From contig NZ_LIVT01000004.1 in assembly GCF_001905905.1 (NCBI RefSeq), positions 441,970 through 505,969 of the forward strand: a stretch of 64,000 nt of DNA, read 5' to 3'. A program made the translations under genes and the position numbers. Every line of letters starts with the position of its first letter. Within the stretch, counting starts at the first letter, position 1. The DNA comes from Streptomyces sp. CB02366. GTDB taxonomy: Bacteria > Actinomycetota > Actinomycetes > Streptomycetales > Streptomycetaceae. Below, piece by piece: positions 35,123 to 43,905 of the stretch. The notes under the pieces are model-generated. The model made no database searches and had not been told where the DNA came from. It saw nothing but the letters and a program-made list of their open reading frames with translations.

Positions 35123-36148
35123 GTGGCGGAGATGGCTGGAGCGACGGGCGCGGGCACGGGCACGGTGCGCTGGGGCGTGCTGGCGACGGGCGGCATAGCC
35201 GCGACGTTCACGGCGGACGTCCAGCGGCTGCCGGACGCCGAGGTGGTGGCGGTGGCGTCGCGCACGGAGGCGTCGGCGCGGGCCTTCGCGGAGCGGCACC
35301 GGGTGGGGCGGGCGTACGGGAGCTGGGCGGAGCTGGTGGCGGACGACGAGGTGGACGTGGTGTACGTGGCCACCCCGCACTCGGCGCACCACGCGGCGGC
35401 CTCGCTCGCGCTGCGGGCCGGGAAGCACGTGCTGTGCGAGAAGGCGTTCACCCTCAACAGCCGGGAGGCGGAGGAGCTGGTGGCGCTGGCCCGCGAGCGG
35501 GGCCTGTTCCTGATGGAGGCCATGTGGACCTATCTCAACCCGGTGGTCCGCCGGCTGACGGAGCTGGTGCGGGACGGGGCGATCGGCGAGATCAGGACCG
35601 TGCAGGCGGACTTCGGTTTCGCCGGCGACGTCGCCCCCGGACACCGGCTGCGCGATCCGGACCTGGGCGGCGGGGCGCTGCTGGACCTCGGGGTGTACCC
35701 CGTGTCGTTCGCCCATCTGCTGCTGGGCGAGCCGGACCGGGTGGCGGCCCACGCGCTGCTGTCGCCGGAGGGTGTGGACCTGAACACCGGCATGCTGCTC
35801 GGCTGGGACTCGGGGGCGTCCGCGCTGCTGTCCTGTTCGATCGTCGGCCACCATCCGACGGCGGCCACCGTGATCGGGACGGCCGGGCGGATCGACGTAC
35901 CGCGCGACTTCTTCCACCCGGACCACCTCGTGCTGCGGCGGGCGGGCGCGGAGCCGGAGACGATCACGTCGGGGCCGGGCCCGCGGGGGCTGTCGGGCAT
36001 GCAGTACGAGGCGGCCGAGGTGGCGCGCGCGGTGCGGGCGGGCGAGCCGGAGTCCCCGCTCGTGCCGCTGGAGGGGTCGCTGGCGGTGATGCGGACGCTC
36101 GACGCGGTACGGGACCGCATCGGCGTCCGCTATCCGGCGGACCGCTGA
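35123..36148 (+). CDS. Gfo/Idh/MocA-family oxidoreductase
   Basis: A 341-residue NAD(P)-dependent enzyme. The Rossmann domain opens VRWGVLATGGIAATFTADVQ, has DVVYVATPHSAHHAAASLAL and the catalytic-Lys motif GKHVLCEKAFTLN. The C-terminal domain includes GGGALLDLGVYPVSFAHLLLG. Relatives are dimeric dihydrodiol or xylose dehydrogenases. The substrate is unknown. The start is uncertain (GTG 35093, GTG 35123 or ATG 35132). It ends 10 bp from the convergent phoD stop. Confidence 0.87.
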   Translation: MAEMAGATGAGTGTVRWGVLATGGIAATFTADVQRLPDAEVVAVASRTEASARAFAERHRVGRAYGSWAELVADDEVDVVYVATPHSAHHAAASLALRAGKHVLCEKAFTLNSREAEELVALARERGLFLMEAMWTYLNPVVRRLTELVRDGAIGEIRTVQADFGFAGDVAPGHRLRDPDLGGGALLDLGVYPVSFAHLLLGEPDRVAAHALLSPEGVDLNTGMLLGWDSGASALLSCSIVGHHPTAATVIGTAGRIDVPRDFFHPDHLVLRRAGAEPETITSGPGPRGLSGMQYEAAEVARAVRAGEPESPLVPLEGSLAVMRTLDAVRDRIGVRYPADR

Positions 36149-36158
36149 ACCCGCGCGG

Positions 36159-37826
36159 TCACGCGGGGGTGAGCCCCGGGTTCCCGGCCTCGGTGGTGAA
36201 CGAGGCGGCGGTGGTGACGGGCGCGCCGGGGGTGGTGACGGCCGCGACCGTGCGGAAGTCGGCGCGGGCCTCCGTCGTGCCGAGGGTGATCAGCGCGTAG
36301 CCGCGCCGCCCGTTGTAGTGCTTGAGGTGCGGGTTGGCGCGGGTCTGGTTCTCCCAGTTGGCGGGCCGGTCCGCGCCGTCCTTGCCGCTGGCGATCGAGG
36401 TGGTGACGATCTCGGTGCCGACCGTGCGCGAGGCGGGGTCGTCGAAGTCCTTCTTCAGGTCGAAGGCGTAGGAGACGTGGACGTCGCCGGTGAGGACCAT
36501 GAGGTTGTCCACTCCGGCCGCCTCGGCTCCGGCGAGCACCCGCTGCCGGGAGGCGGGGTAGCCGTCCCAGGAGTCCATGGAGAGCTTGAAGGCGTCGGTG
36601 GGCACGTCGCGCCGCCGGGCGAAGGTGACCTGTTGCGGGACGACGTTCCAGGTGGCGTCCGAGGCCCGCCAGCCGTCGATCAGCCAGCGCTCCTGGGCGG
36701 CCCCGGTCATGGTGCGCGCGGGGTCCTCGGACTCGGGGCCGGGGGTGCGCCAGCCGTCGCCGTACGCCTGGTCGCTGCGGTACTGGCGGGTGTCGAGGAT
36801 GTCGAACTGGGCGAGCCGGCCGAACGTCAGGCGGCGGTAGAGCCGCATGTCGGGTCCGGTGGGGCGCTGGGGGGTGCGCAGCGGCTGGTTCTCCCAGTAC
36901 GCGCGGTACGCGGCGGCCCGGCGGAGCAGGAACTCCTCGGGCGGCACGTCGTTCTCGGGGGTGCCGCCCGCGTAGTTGTTCTCGGTCTCGTGGTCGTCCC
37001 AGGTGACGACGAAGGGGTGGGCGGCGTGGGCGGCGCTCAGGTCCGGGTCGGTCTTGTAGAGGGCGTACCGCAGCCGGTAGTCCTCCAGGGTGACGGTCTC
37101 GCGGTTGAAGTGCGCGGGGAGCTGGCGGTCGGTGTAGTTGCGGGCGCCGCCGACGGCGTTGACGGCGTACTCGTAGAGGTAGTCGCCGAGGTGGAAGACG
37201 GCGTCGACGTCCTCGGCGGCCAGGTGGCGGTAGGCGGTGAAGTAGCCGTCGTGGTACGCCTGGCAGGAGACGGCCGCCAGGGCCAGGGAGCTGGTGCGGG
37301 CTCCGGCGGCCGGGGCGGTGCGGGTGCGGCCGACCGGGCTGGTCCAGTCGCCGGTGCGGAAGCGGTAGTAGTAGACCCGGCCGGAGGCGAGGCCCTGGAC
37401 CTCGGCGCGGACGCTGTGGGCGAACTCGTGGTGGGCGGTGGCCGATCCGCGCCGCTCGATACGGCGGAAGCCCTCGTCGCGGGCCACCTCCCAGCGCACC
37501 TCGACCCGGGCGCGCGGCAGTCCGCCGCCCGGCTCGTAGGGGCGGGGGGCGAGCCGGGTCCAGATCAGGACCGACGACGGGTGCGGGTCGCCGGAGGCGA
37601 CGCCGAGGGTGAACGGGTTCTCGGCGATGCGGCGGGCGTCGAGTTCGGCGGCGCTCGCGGTCCCCGCGGCGGGCAGGTTCACCGCGAACGCGAGCGCGGC
37701 GGCGGCCCCGGTGGCGGTCAGGAAGCGTCTGCGTCCCACGCCCGGTTCGAGCAGCCGTGCGGCGGCGCGGAGTTCGGTGGCCCGTGTGTCCTGATCGGGC
37801 GTCATGATGGTCTGTGCTGCTGGCAT
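36159..37826 (-). CDS. phoD: PhoD-family alkaline phosphatase, Tat-exported
   Basis: A 555-residue protein. The Tat signal is GRRRFLTATGAAAALAFAVNLPAAGTASA. The N-terminal PhoD domain (FTLGVASGDPHPSSVLIWTRLAP) is followed by the metallophosphatase domain: VSCQAYHDGYFTAYRHL with the conserved Cys and Tyr, VFHLGDYLYEY, VTWDDHETENNY, FDILDTRQYRSDQ and VLTGDVHVSYAF. It is a secreted Ca/Fe-dependent phosphodiesterase and phosphomonoesterase for phosphate scavenging. The ATG at 37826 follows GAGGAGG. I found no clear PhoP box upstream, although homologs are phosphate-regulated. Confidence 0.94.
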   Translation of the reverse strand: MPAAQTIMTPDQDTRATELRAAARLLEPGVGRRRFLTATGAAAALAFAVNLPAAGTASAAELDARRIAENPFTLGVASGDPHPSSVLIWTRLAPRPYEPGGGLPRARVEVRWEVARDEGFRRIERRGSATAHHEFAHSVRAEVQGLASGRVYYYRFRTGDWTSPVGRTRTAPAAGARTSSLALAAVSCQAYHDGYFTAYRHLAAEDVDAVFHLGDYLYEYAVNAVGGARNYTDRQLPAHFNRETVTLEDYRLRYALYKTDPDLSAAHAAHPFVVTWDDHETENNYAGGTPENDVPPEEFLLRRAAAYRAYWENQPLRTPQRPTGPDMRLYRRLTFGRLAQFDILDTRQYRSDQAYGDGWRTPGPESEDPARTMTGAAQERWLIDGWRASDATWNVVPQQVTFARRRDVPTDAFKLSMDSWDGYPASRQRVLAGAEAAGVDNLMVLTGDVHVSYAFDLKKDFDDPASRTVGTEIVTTSIASGKDGADRPANWENQTRANPHLKHYNGRRGYALITLGTTEARADFRTVAAVTTPGAPVTTAASFTTEAGNPGLTPA

Positions 37827-37970
37827 GTGCCCCTCCTCAGCCCGGATGCTGTCGGCATTCATGGCACTCGCACGTGACGACGCACCGTTGTCGCGTGCAC
37901 CACATCCGCATGGCGGGTCGATGAGCACCGCGTGCGCCGCCCGCGGACCTGTCCCGTACGCTGCCGGGCC

Positions 37971-38798
37971 ATGAACAAGGAGCAGACCGAGCAGAACGAA
38001 CGGACCGAGCGGGCAGGGCGGGGCGAGGCGGCCGGGCGGACCGGCGGGGCGGACCGGAAGGTCGCCGTGGTCACGGGGGCGGGATCGGGGATCGGGCGGG
38101 CCGTCGCGCTCGCCCTGGCGGGCGCCGGCTGGTCGCTCGCGCTCGCGGGCCGGCGGGCCGAGCCGCTGGCGGAGACGGCGGCCGGCGCGGGGGGCGCCGA
38201 GGCGCTGTGCGTCACCGCGGACGTGGCGGAGGCCGCCGAGGTGGACGCGCTCTTCGCCGCCGTACGGGAGCGGTTCGGGCGGGTGGACCTGCTGTTCAAC
38301 AACGCGGGCACGTTCGGCCCCGGCGGTGTGCCGCTGGAGGAGCTCGCCGTGGCGGACTGGCGGGCGGTGGTGGACGTGAACCTGACGGGGGCGTTCCTGT
38401 GCGCGCAGGCGGCGTACCGGCTGATGAAGGAGCAGGACCCGCAGGGCGGTCGGATCATCAACAACGGATCGGTCTCCGCCCACGCGCCCCGGCCGCACTC
38501 GATCGCGTACACCGCGACCAAGCACGCCGTCACGGGGCTGACGAAGTCGCTGTCGCTGGACGGCCGTCCGTACCGGATCGCCTGCGGCCAGATCGACGTC
38601 GGCAACGCGGCGACGGAGATGACCGAGCGGATGCGGACCGGAATCCTCCAGGCCAACGGGGAGCTGATGGTGGAGCCGGTGATGGCGGCGGCGGACGTGG
38701 CGCGGACGGTGGTGCACATGGCGGAGCTGCCGTTGGAGGCGAACGTCCAGTTCGCCACGGTGATGGCGACGAACATGCCGTACGTCGGGCGCGGCTGA
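37971..38798 (+). CDS. Short-chain dehydrogenase/reductase
   Basis: A 275-residue classical SDR. It has a charged Glu/Arg-rich N-terminus, the cofactor motif VVTGAGSGIGRAVALAL, LLFNNAGTFGP, the catalytic Ser in NNGSVSA and YTATK (Tyr-x3-Lys). An Arg-rich segment after the second strand (AGRRAEPL) suggests NADP preference. The substrate is unknown. It is divergent from phoD across 144 bp. Confidence 0.9.
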   Translation: MNKEQTEQNERTERAGRGEAAGRTGGADRKVAVVTGAGSGIGRAVALALAGAGWSLALAGRRAEPLAETAAGAGGAEALCVTADVAEAAEVDALFAAVRERFGRVDLLFNNAGTFGPGGVPLEELAVADWRAVVDVNLTGAFLCAQAAYRLMKEQDPQGGRIINNGSVSAHAPRPHSIAYTATKHAVTGLTKSLSLDGRPYRIACGQIDVGNAATEMTERMRTGILQANGELMVEPVMAAADVARTVVHMAELPLEANVQFATVMATNMPYVGRG

Positions 38799-38971
38799 GT
38801 CCGGACGCGCCGTTCGGAGGCGGCCGGACCGGGACGCCGCCCCGTTCGGGCGCGGCCGTCTCCGGCACGATCACTTTCGTTCGAAAGGTGCATGAAGGTG
38901 CACGAACTGGCCGCCCAGTGACCGTTTTTGCGGGTTTCTCCATCCGTGACCGCGCCAGGGTGCACTGTCCG

Positions 38972-38977
38972 TATGAT
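38972..38977 (+). promoter_or_regulatory. -10 element of the LTD-protein gene
   Basis: TATGAT, a good vegetative-type -10, 47 bp upstream of the ATG. No strong -35 is seen. About 90 bp further upstream lies a CTTTCG-TT-CGAAAG inverted repeat (38874-38887) followed by a 10-bp direct repeat (AAGGTGCAyG), a possible operator. Confidence 0.4.
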
Positions 38978-39023
38978 CGCATCCTGTTACCCCTTCACCG
39001 GAACGACACATAAGGAACACCGC

Positions 39024-39503
39024 ATGCGCATACGCACGGCCGCGCCGCTCGCCCTGGTCGCCGCCACCGCCCTGGCCGGCTCGCTCCTCGCCACGGCGGT
39101 CCCGGCCACGGCCGCCGCCCACCAGGGAGGGCTGCACTTCGGCGCCGTCCAGTACGACGGTCCCGGCAAGGACGACCGGTCGAAGAAGTCGCTGAACGCC
39201 GAGTGGGTGAACATCCACAACAACGGCAAGAAGAAGGTCCAGCTCAAGGGCTACAAGGTGAAGGACAACACCGGCTACACCTACACCTTCGGCAGTTACA
39301 CGATCGGCGCGGGCAAGACGGTCAAGCTGCGCACCGGCAAGGGCGAGAACGTCTCGGGCACCGTGCACTGGAACCGGGGCTCGTACGTCTGGAACAACAC
39401 CGGCGACAAGGCCCGGCTGATCAAGCCGAACGGGAAGCTCCAGGACTCCTGCTCCTGGGGGAAGTCCACCAAGGCCAACAAGGGTGCCAAGAACTGCCAC
39501 TGA
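39024..39503 (+). CDS. Secreted lamin-tail-domain (LTD) protein
   Basis: A 159-residue protein. The Sec signal peptide (RIRTAAPLALVAATALAGSLLATAVPATAAAHQ) is followed by one LTD beta-sandwich: LNAEWVNIHNNGKKKVQLKGYKVKDNTGYTYTFGSYTIGAGKTVKLRTGKGEN, then VWNNTGDKARLIKPNGKLQDSCSW. Lone secreted LTD proteins are common in Streptomyces and are thought to bind partners or the cell surface. Two cysteines near the end may pair. The ATG is behind AAGGA. A strong hairpin follows. Confidence 0.88.
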   Translation: MRIRTAAPLALVAATALAGSLLATAVPATAAAHQGGLHFGAVQYDGPGKDDRSKKSLNAEWVNIHNNGKKKVQLKGYKVKDNTGYTYTFGSYTIGAGKTVKLRTGKGENVSGTVHWNRGSYVWNNTGDKARLIKPNGKLQDSCSWGKSTKANKGAKNCH

Positions 39504-39836
39504 CGCGTCGTCGGCGGCATGTCCGCCGGACGGCCCGTAGGCCGGGGGCCGGGCGCGGAACGAGGGTCCGCGACCGGCCCCCTCCCGCATGCCGGGGCAG
39601 GGGCGGGTGCCGTACCAGGCCGTGCCGGGCTGGGCCGTGCCGGGCCGTCAGCGGAGCCGCGGGAGGCGCGCCGGGCGGCTGTGCGGGAGGTCGGGAATGG
39701 CGGGCGCAACGGGGCGGGTGGAGAGCTGCATGACACCTGATCCCGGGCCCGAGGTCCTGCGCTACCGGGGTAGTCGCTGTGCTCTTCCGTTTGCGGGGGA
39801 GGTGAAGCGTTTCTGGGCGTTGCTCTGGCCTGCAGG
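39504..39836. other. Intergenic region between LTD gene and IS remnant
   Basis: About 330 bp. It holds the LTD terminator, then a 15-bp direct repeat built on GGCCGTGCCGGGC (about 39618-39648). A 36-codon plus-strand ORF (39730-39840) has no recognisable family. Part of this may be flanking sequence of the degraded IS200/IS605 element, but I cannot define its end. Confidence 0.4.
39544..39582 (+). terminator. Terminator of the LTD-protein gene
   Basis: A two-part stem, GGGGGCCGG then CGCGGA, with complements TCCGCG and CCGGCCCCC, one internal mismatch and a 7-nt loop, 40 bp past the stop codon. Confidence 0.75.
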
Positions 39837-40199
39837 CTAGAGCGGACGGTTCTGCTGCTCGATGTACTGACGGACGCTCGACAGCGGCGCGCCGCCGACT
39901 GATCCGGCGAAGTAGGAACCGGACCACAGCCGCTGAGCCCGCCAGTAGTGCCGGACGAGGTCGGGAAACTCCTGGCGGAGTCTGCGGGGGCTGACGCCTT
40001 TCAGCGAGTTGACCAGCTTGGACAGGGCCACCTTCGGCGGGAAGTTCACCAGCAGGTGCACGTGGTTGTTCTGGCCGTTGAACTCCACCAGCTCACACTC
40101 GAAGTCTTCGCACACGGCGCGCACGATCTCCTCCATGCGCATCCGGTGCGTGCCCTTGAAGACCTTGTGCCAGTACTTCGTCACGAAAACCAAGTGCAG
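39837..40199 (-). pseudogene. tnpA: 5'-truncated IS200/IS605-family transposase TnpA
   Basis: The frame matches the Y1-HUH transposase from LHLVFVTKYW to the end: VEFNGQNNHVHLLVNFPPKVALSKLVNSLKGVSPRRLRQEF, SYFAGSVGGAPLSSVRQYIEQQ. The HUH motif (HVH) and the catalytic Tyr (RQYIEQQ) are both intact. The first beta-strand of about 20 residues that normally precedes HLVFVTKY is missing. The open frame continues into unrelated GC-rich DNA up to 40289. It is therefore probably a dead fragment, though it could be complemented in trans. No tnpB is recognisable beside it. Confidence 0.75.
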
Positions 40200-40328
40200 G
40201 GCGCCGGGAACGGCCGCGGCGCGGCTCGGAACCGTGCGCCGCCGCCCGGGCCGGGCGGCGGGCGGCGTCGTTCCGCCGCCCTTCCGCACGCTCCGGTCCC
40301 CGCGCCGGGCCGCCCTCCGGGGCCGGAC

Positions 40329-41393
40329 TCAGCCGACGGCGCCCTCGGCCCCGACGGGCTCCTTGGCCGAGGAGACGGCCGGGGAGACGGCCGGGGAGAC
40401 ACGGGCGTACCAGCGCTCCGTCTCCTCCGGGTCGAGGGTGCGTTCCAGCAGGACGTCGCCGCGCATGCCGGGGAAGAACCGGCCGGCGGGCCAGGACCGC
40501 CGGCAGGACGGCTCGTCCAGGACCAGCAGCCGGACGCCGTCGACCACCGGGATGCCGGCGGGCGCGCCCTCGTTCCCGATCGGTTCGCCGGTCGGGGCCG
40601 TCAGGTCGAAGGAGCCCTCGGTCGCCACCTGTCCGGGGGTCTCCCGGCAGACGGCCGCCTCCTGGGGCGCGGGGGCGCGGCCCTCCACATGGCCGCCGCC
40701 GATGAGCGCGTCGGCGAGCAGGGTGTGCAGCTGGAAGTTGTCCCCGACGCCGGACAGCCGCAGCAGGTAGCCGGTGCCGCTGGCCCGGTGGAGGACGACG
40801 AGCGGTTCGCCGTCCAGCACCATGAGGGCGTAGGCGAGGGAGGTGAACTCCTGGCCGGACGCCTCCGCCACGGTGGCGAGCAGCCGCAGCAGCCCGCTCC
40901 GGTCGGCGACCCCGTCGCGTACCGCACGGTCGTTCAGCAGGGCGACGGCCGCCGACTCCCACGAGCGGAGCGTCCACCACCCGAGCGCCGGATCGAGCCC
41001 CGTACGCTCGACGGCCTCCGCGTCCGGGCCCCCGTCGTCCGGCACGGGGAAGGCTCCGCCGCCGCTGGCGGCCCACGCCCCGGCGAAGGCGGCGGCCTGC
41101 TCCAGGGCCCACCGCAGACCGGCCAGGACGCCCGGGGCGCAGCGCCCGGGGTCGGCGCCGCGCTCGACGCACGCCCCGACGAGGACGGCGACGACGGCAC
41201 GGGGGCCGGGGGGCGCCTGCTCCAGCACGGCGGCGAGCCGCGGCCCGCCGTCCAGCAGCTCCGACTCCCGGGCCTGGCCGAAGGTCTCCTGCAACCGGCC
41301 GAACGCCTTGCGGAACCGCTTGGCGTCCTGCGCCGTCACCGCGGACTCGAAGTCGGCGACGGCACCCCCGAACCCGGCTTTACCGAATATCAT
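40329..41393 (-). CDS. Hypothetical protein
   Basis: A 354-residue soluble protein with no signal or membrane segment. It opens with a helical segment (MIFGKAGFGGAVADFESAVTAQDAKRFRKAFGRL), continues with an Ala/Gly-rich helical region and has mixed alpha/beta sequence after residue 180 (SLAYALMVLDGEPLVVLHRASGTGYLLRLSGVGDNFQLHTLLADAL). I do not recognise a family. It ends beside the IS remnant and lies upstream of a TetR gene on the same strand, with a separate 109-bp leader. Confidence 0.6.
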   Translation of the reverse strand: MIFGKAGFGGAVADFESAVTAQDAKRFRKAFGRLQETFGQARESELLDGGPRLAAVLEQAPPGPRAVVAVLVGACVERGADPGRCAPGVLAGLRWALEQAAAFAGAWAASGGGAFPVPDDGGPDAEAVERTGLDPALGWWTLRSWESAAVALLNDRAVRDGVADRSGLLRLLATVAEASGQEFTSLAYALMVLDGEPLVVLHRASGTGYLLRLSGVGDNFQLHTLLADALIGGGHVEGRAPAPQEAAVCRETPGQVATEGSFDLTAPTGEPIGNEGAPAGIPVVDGVRLLVLDEPSCRRSWPAGRFFPGMRGDVLLERTLDPEETERWYARVSPAVSPAVSSAKEPVGAEGAVG

Positions 41394-41502
41394 TCCAGCA
41401 CTTTATCGATGGTCCGCCGGGGCCACGAAGCCGGTCGCCGCCCCGCGTCCACCGCCCCTCACCGCCCCGAGTCCCCGGCGTCGCGGGAAGGCCCCGGGCC
41501 TC

Positions 41503-42129
41503 TCACCGCACGAACACCCCCGCCCGCGCCGCCGCGACGGCAGCGGCGGCGGCGCGGTCGGCCGCCGCCTCGTCCAGCGGGGCGCCACTGGCCAGCAGCC
41601 GGTAGTAGAGGGGCGCCGACACCGCAGCGACGACCTCGCCCGGATCGGTGCCCACGGGCAGTTCCCCGCGCTCGACCGCCGCCTCCACGCAGCCCGACCA
41701 CTCGCCGATCCGCACCGCGTAGAAGCGGTGCAGAGCCTCGGCGGTCCGCCGGTCGCAGGTGGCGGCGGCGATCACGGCCGCGAAGAGAGCCCCCTGCCGG
41801 GCGTCGGTGAGCGTACTCACCACGAGGCGGGCGTTGGCCCGGAGGTCCTCGGCGATCGACCCGGTGTCGGCGCGCGGCGCCGACTGCTCCGCCATGTCCG
41901 AGAGCAGGTCGGCCACCAGTCCCGCCGGGTGGGACCAGCGCCGGTAGACGGTCGTCTTGCCGACCTCGGCCCGCCGGGCGACGTCGGCCAGGTCGAGCCC
42001 GTCGAATCCGTGCTCGGCCAGCGCGTCCCCGGCCGCGCGCAGCACCGCCTCCCGTACGCGGGCGGTACGGCCGCCGGGGCGCACCGTCCCGGGCTCCAGG
42101 CCGTCCGCGTCCGAACCTTCAGAAGTCAT
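41503..42129 (-). CDS. TetR-family repressor of the adjacent exporter
   Basis: A 208-residue protein. The HTH is VREAVLRAAGDALAEHGFDGLDLADVARRAEVGKTTVYRRWSHPAGLVADLL, followed by a TetR_C-type ligand domain (DARQGALFAAVIAAATCDRRTAEALHRFYAVRIGEW). It is divergent from a DHA2 drug exporter, with a 24-bp palindrome in the 107-bp gap. It very likely represses the exporter and itself until the exported compound binds. Confidence 0.92.
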   Translation of the reverse strand: MTSEGSDADGLEPGTVRPGGRTARVREAVLRAAGDALAEHGFDGLDLADVARRAEVGKTTVYRRWSHPAGLVADLLSDMAEQSAPRADTGSIAEDLRANARLVVSTLTDARQGALFAAVIAAATCDRRTAEALHRFYAVRIGEWSGCVEAAVERGELPVGTDPGEVVAAVSAPLYYRLLASGAPLDEAAADRAAAAAVAAARAGVFVR

Positions 42130-42181
42130 AACGGGTCTCCAGTTCCATTAACTCCACCACCCCTGTTACGGTGACACCACC

Positions 42182-42205
42182 TTAACGGAACCACGGAACC
42201 GTTAA
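42182..42205. promoter_or_regulatory. TetR operator between repressor and exporter genes
   Basis: A 24-bp imperfect palindrome with outer arms TTAACGG and CCGTTAA. Nine of twelve half-site positions are symmetric. A further TTAACT lies nearby. Its length and position fit a TetR dimer-pair site. Confidence 0.65.
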
Positions 42206-42236
42206 CGAGTCCCCTGCTCAGGAAGGCGTCCTCGCC

Positions 42237-43736
42237 ATGCCCGCATCCCGTACCGCTCCCGGTACCGCCGCCGACACCGGCCCCGCTCCCACGGGACGGG
42301 CGGCGGCCGGTCCGCGCCCCGCCCCCGCCTCCCGCATGACCGGCCGCCAGAAGCTCGTGCTGGCCCTGCTGCTCGGCTCCCAGTTCATGATCGCGGTGGA
42401 CTTCTCGATCCTGAACGTGGCGCTGCCCGTCGTCGGGGAAGGGCTCGGTTTCTCCCTGGCCCACCTCCAGTGGATCGCCACGTCCTTCGCGCTCGCCGCG
42501 GCCGGATTCACCCTCCTCTTCGGACGCGTCGCCGATCTCGTCGGCCGCAAGAACCTGTTCATCGGGGGCATGGCCGTCCTCGGCCTCTCCTCCGCGCTCG
42601 GCGGCCTCGCCGCCACCCCCGAGGTCCTGCTCACCGCCCGCGTGCTCCAGGGCCTGGCCACCGCGGCCGTCACCCCCGCCGGGCTCGCGCTGCTGACGAC
42701 CGCATTCAAGGAGGGGCCGCTGCGGGAACGCGCGCTCGGACTCAACGGGGCCCTGATGTCGGCCGGGTTCACCGCCGGGGCGATCCTCGGCGGCCTCCTG
42801 ACGGACCTGCTCTCCTGGCGCTGGGCCTTCCTCGTCAACGTGCCGGTCGCCGCCCTGGTGGTGATCCTCGCTCCGTCCGCGATCACCGACTCCCGGCCGG
42901 ACCGGCGGCCCCGGCTGGACGTGCCCGGCGCGGTCACCGTCACCGGCGGGCTGCTGCTGCTCGTCCTCGGCCTCAGCCGGGCCGCCGAGACGGGCTGGAC
43001 CGCCCCCGGCACCCTCGGCGCCCTCGCCGCCGGGGCCGTGCTGCTGGCCGCGTTCGTCTCCATCGAACGGCGCGCCGCCGCCCCGCTCGTCCCGGTCCAC
43101 ATCCTCAAGCGGCGGAGCGTGGTGTGGGGCAACGCCGCCGGGCTGGCCGCCTTCGTCACCGAGACCTCGCTGGTGTTCCTGCTCACCCTGTACCTCCAGG
43201 AGGTCCTGGGCTACTCCGCGCTGGCCACCGGTCTCGCCTTCGGCGTCCTGGGCGTCGGCACGGTCGTCGGCGGGGTGCTCGGCGGGCGGGCGGTGGGCCG
43301 GTTCGGCAACCGCCGCGCCATCGTGCTGGGCGGGTCCGTCCAGGCCGGGGCCACCCTCACCCTGGTGGCCCTCGGTACGTCCGGCGCGTGGATCTGGCTG
43401 CTGCTGGCCGCCACCTTCGTCGGCGGCGTGGGCAACATGCTGATGATCGTCGGCTTCATGGTCACGGCCACCTCGGGGCTGCCGGACGAGGAACAGGGAC
43501 GCGCCACCGGGCTGGCGACGATGACCCAGCAGGTCGGCATCGCCCTCGGCATCCCGGTGATGAGCGCGGTCGTCACCGCCCGGACGGGGGGCGCGACCGG
43601 CCCGGAGGCGGTGCTGTCCGGCGTCTCCACCGCCGTCCTCGTGAACTCCGCCCTGGTCCTGGCGGGCGCCCTGCTCGCCGGCCGCTTCCTCGCGAAAGGG
43701 GACCGGGCGGGGGCGGAGGAGGAGAAGGACGGCTGA
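42237..43736 (+). CDS. DHA2-family (EmrB/QacA-type) multidrug MFS exporter
   Basis: A 499-residue, 14-segment transporter. It has GSQFMIAVDFSILNVALPVVGEGLGFSLAHLQWIATSFALAAAGFTLLFGRVADLVGRKNLF with motif A, and GAILGGLLTDLLSWRWAFLVNVPVAALVVIL with motif C. An acidic Asp in the first segment (VDFSILN) is typical of QacA/EmrB proteins. It exports toxic organic compounds by proton exchange. ATG at 42237. It is controlled by the divergent TetR gene. Confidence 0.92.
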   Translation: MPASRTAPGTAADTGPAPTGRAAAGPRPAPASRMTGRQKLVLALLLGSQFMIAVDFSILNVALPVVGEGLGFSLAHLQWIATSFALAAAGFTLLFGRVADLVGRKNLFIGGMAVLGLSSALGGLAATPEVLLTARVLQGLATAAVTPAGLALLTTAFKEGPLRERALGLNGALMSAGFTAGAILGGLLTDLLSWRWAFLVNVPVAALVVILAPSAITDSRPDRRPRLDVPGAVTVTGGLLLLVLGLSRAAETGWTAPGTLGALAAGAVLLAAFVSIERRAAAPLVPVHILKRRSVVWGNAAGLAAFVTETSLVFLLTLYLQEVLGYSALATGLAFGVLGVGTVVGGVLGGRAVGRFGNRRAIVLGGSVQAGATLTLVALGTSGAWIWLLLAATFVGGVGNMLMIVGFMVTATSGLPDEEQGRATGLATMTQQVGIALGIPVMSAVVTARTGGATGPEAVLSGVSTAVLVNSALVLAGALLAGRFLAKGDRAGAEEEKDG

Positions 43737-43777
43737 GCGGACGGAGAAGGGCGCGAGCGGGCGAGGAGGGGGGCGGG

Positions 43778-43850
43778 TGAGAAAGGCCGGGCGGGCGAGG
43801 AAGCCGGGCGGGCCGGGAAAGGCCGGGCGGGTGGAGAAGGACCGGGCGGC
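43778..43850. repeat. Purine-rich GGCCGGGCGGG repeats
   Basis: About four imperfect copies of rAAGGCCGGGCGGG in the gap between exporter and GNAT genes. The plus strand carries nearly all the purines and several GGG runs, so it could form G-quadruplex or triplex structure. Confidence 0.5.
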
Positions 43851-43905
43851 CGGGGGCCGAGCGGCGTGGTGGACGGACCAGGACCGGCGGCGGGAGAATA
43901 CGCCC

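Noticed and set aside
39730..39840. 36-codon ORF as a TnpB remnant
   Set aside because: VLRYRGSRCALPF is vaguely like a TnpB start, but too short and too weak to support.
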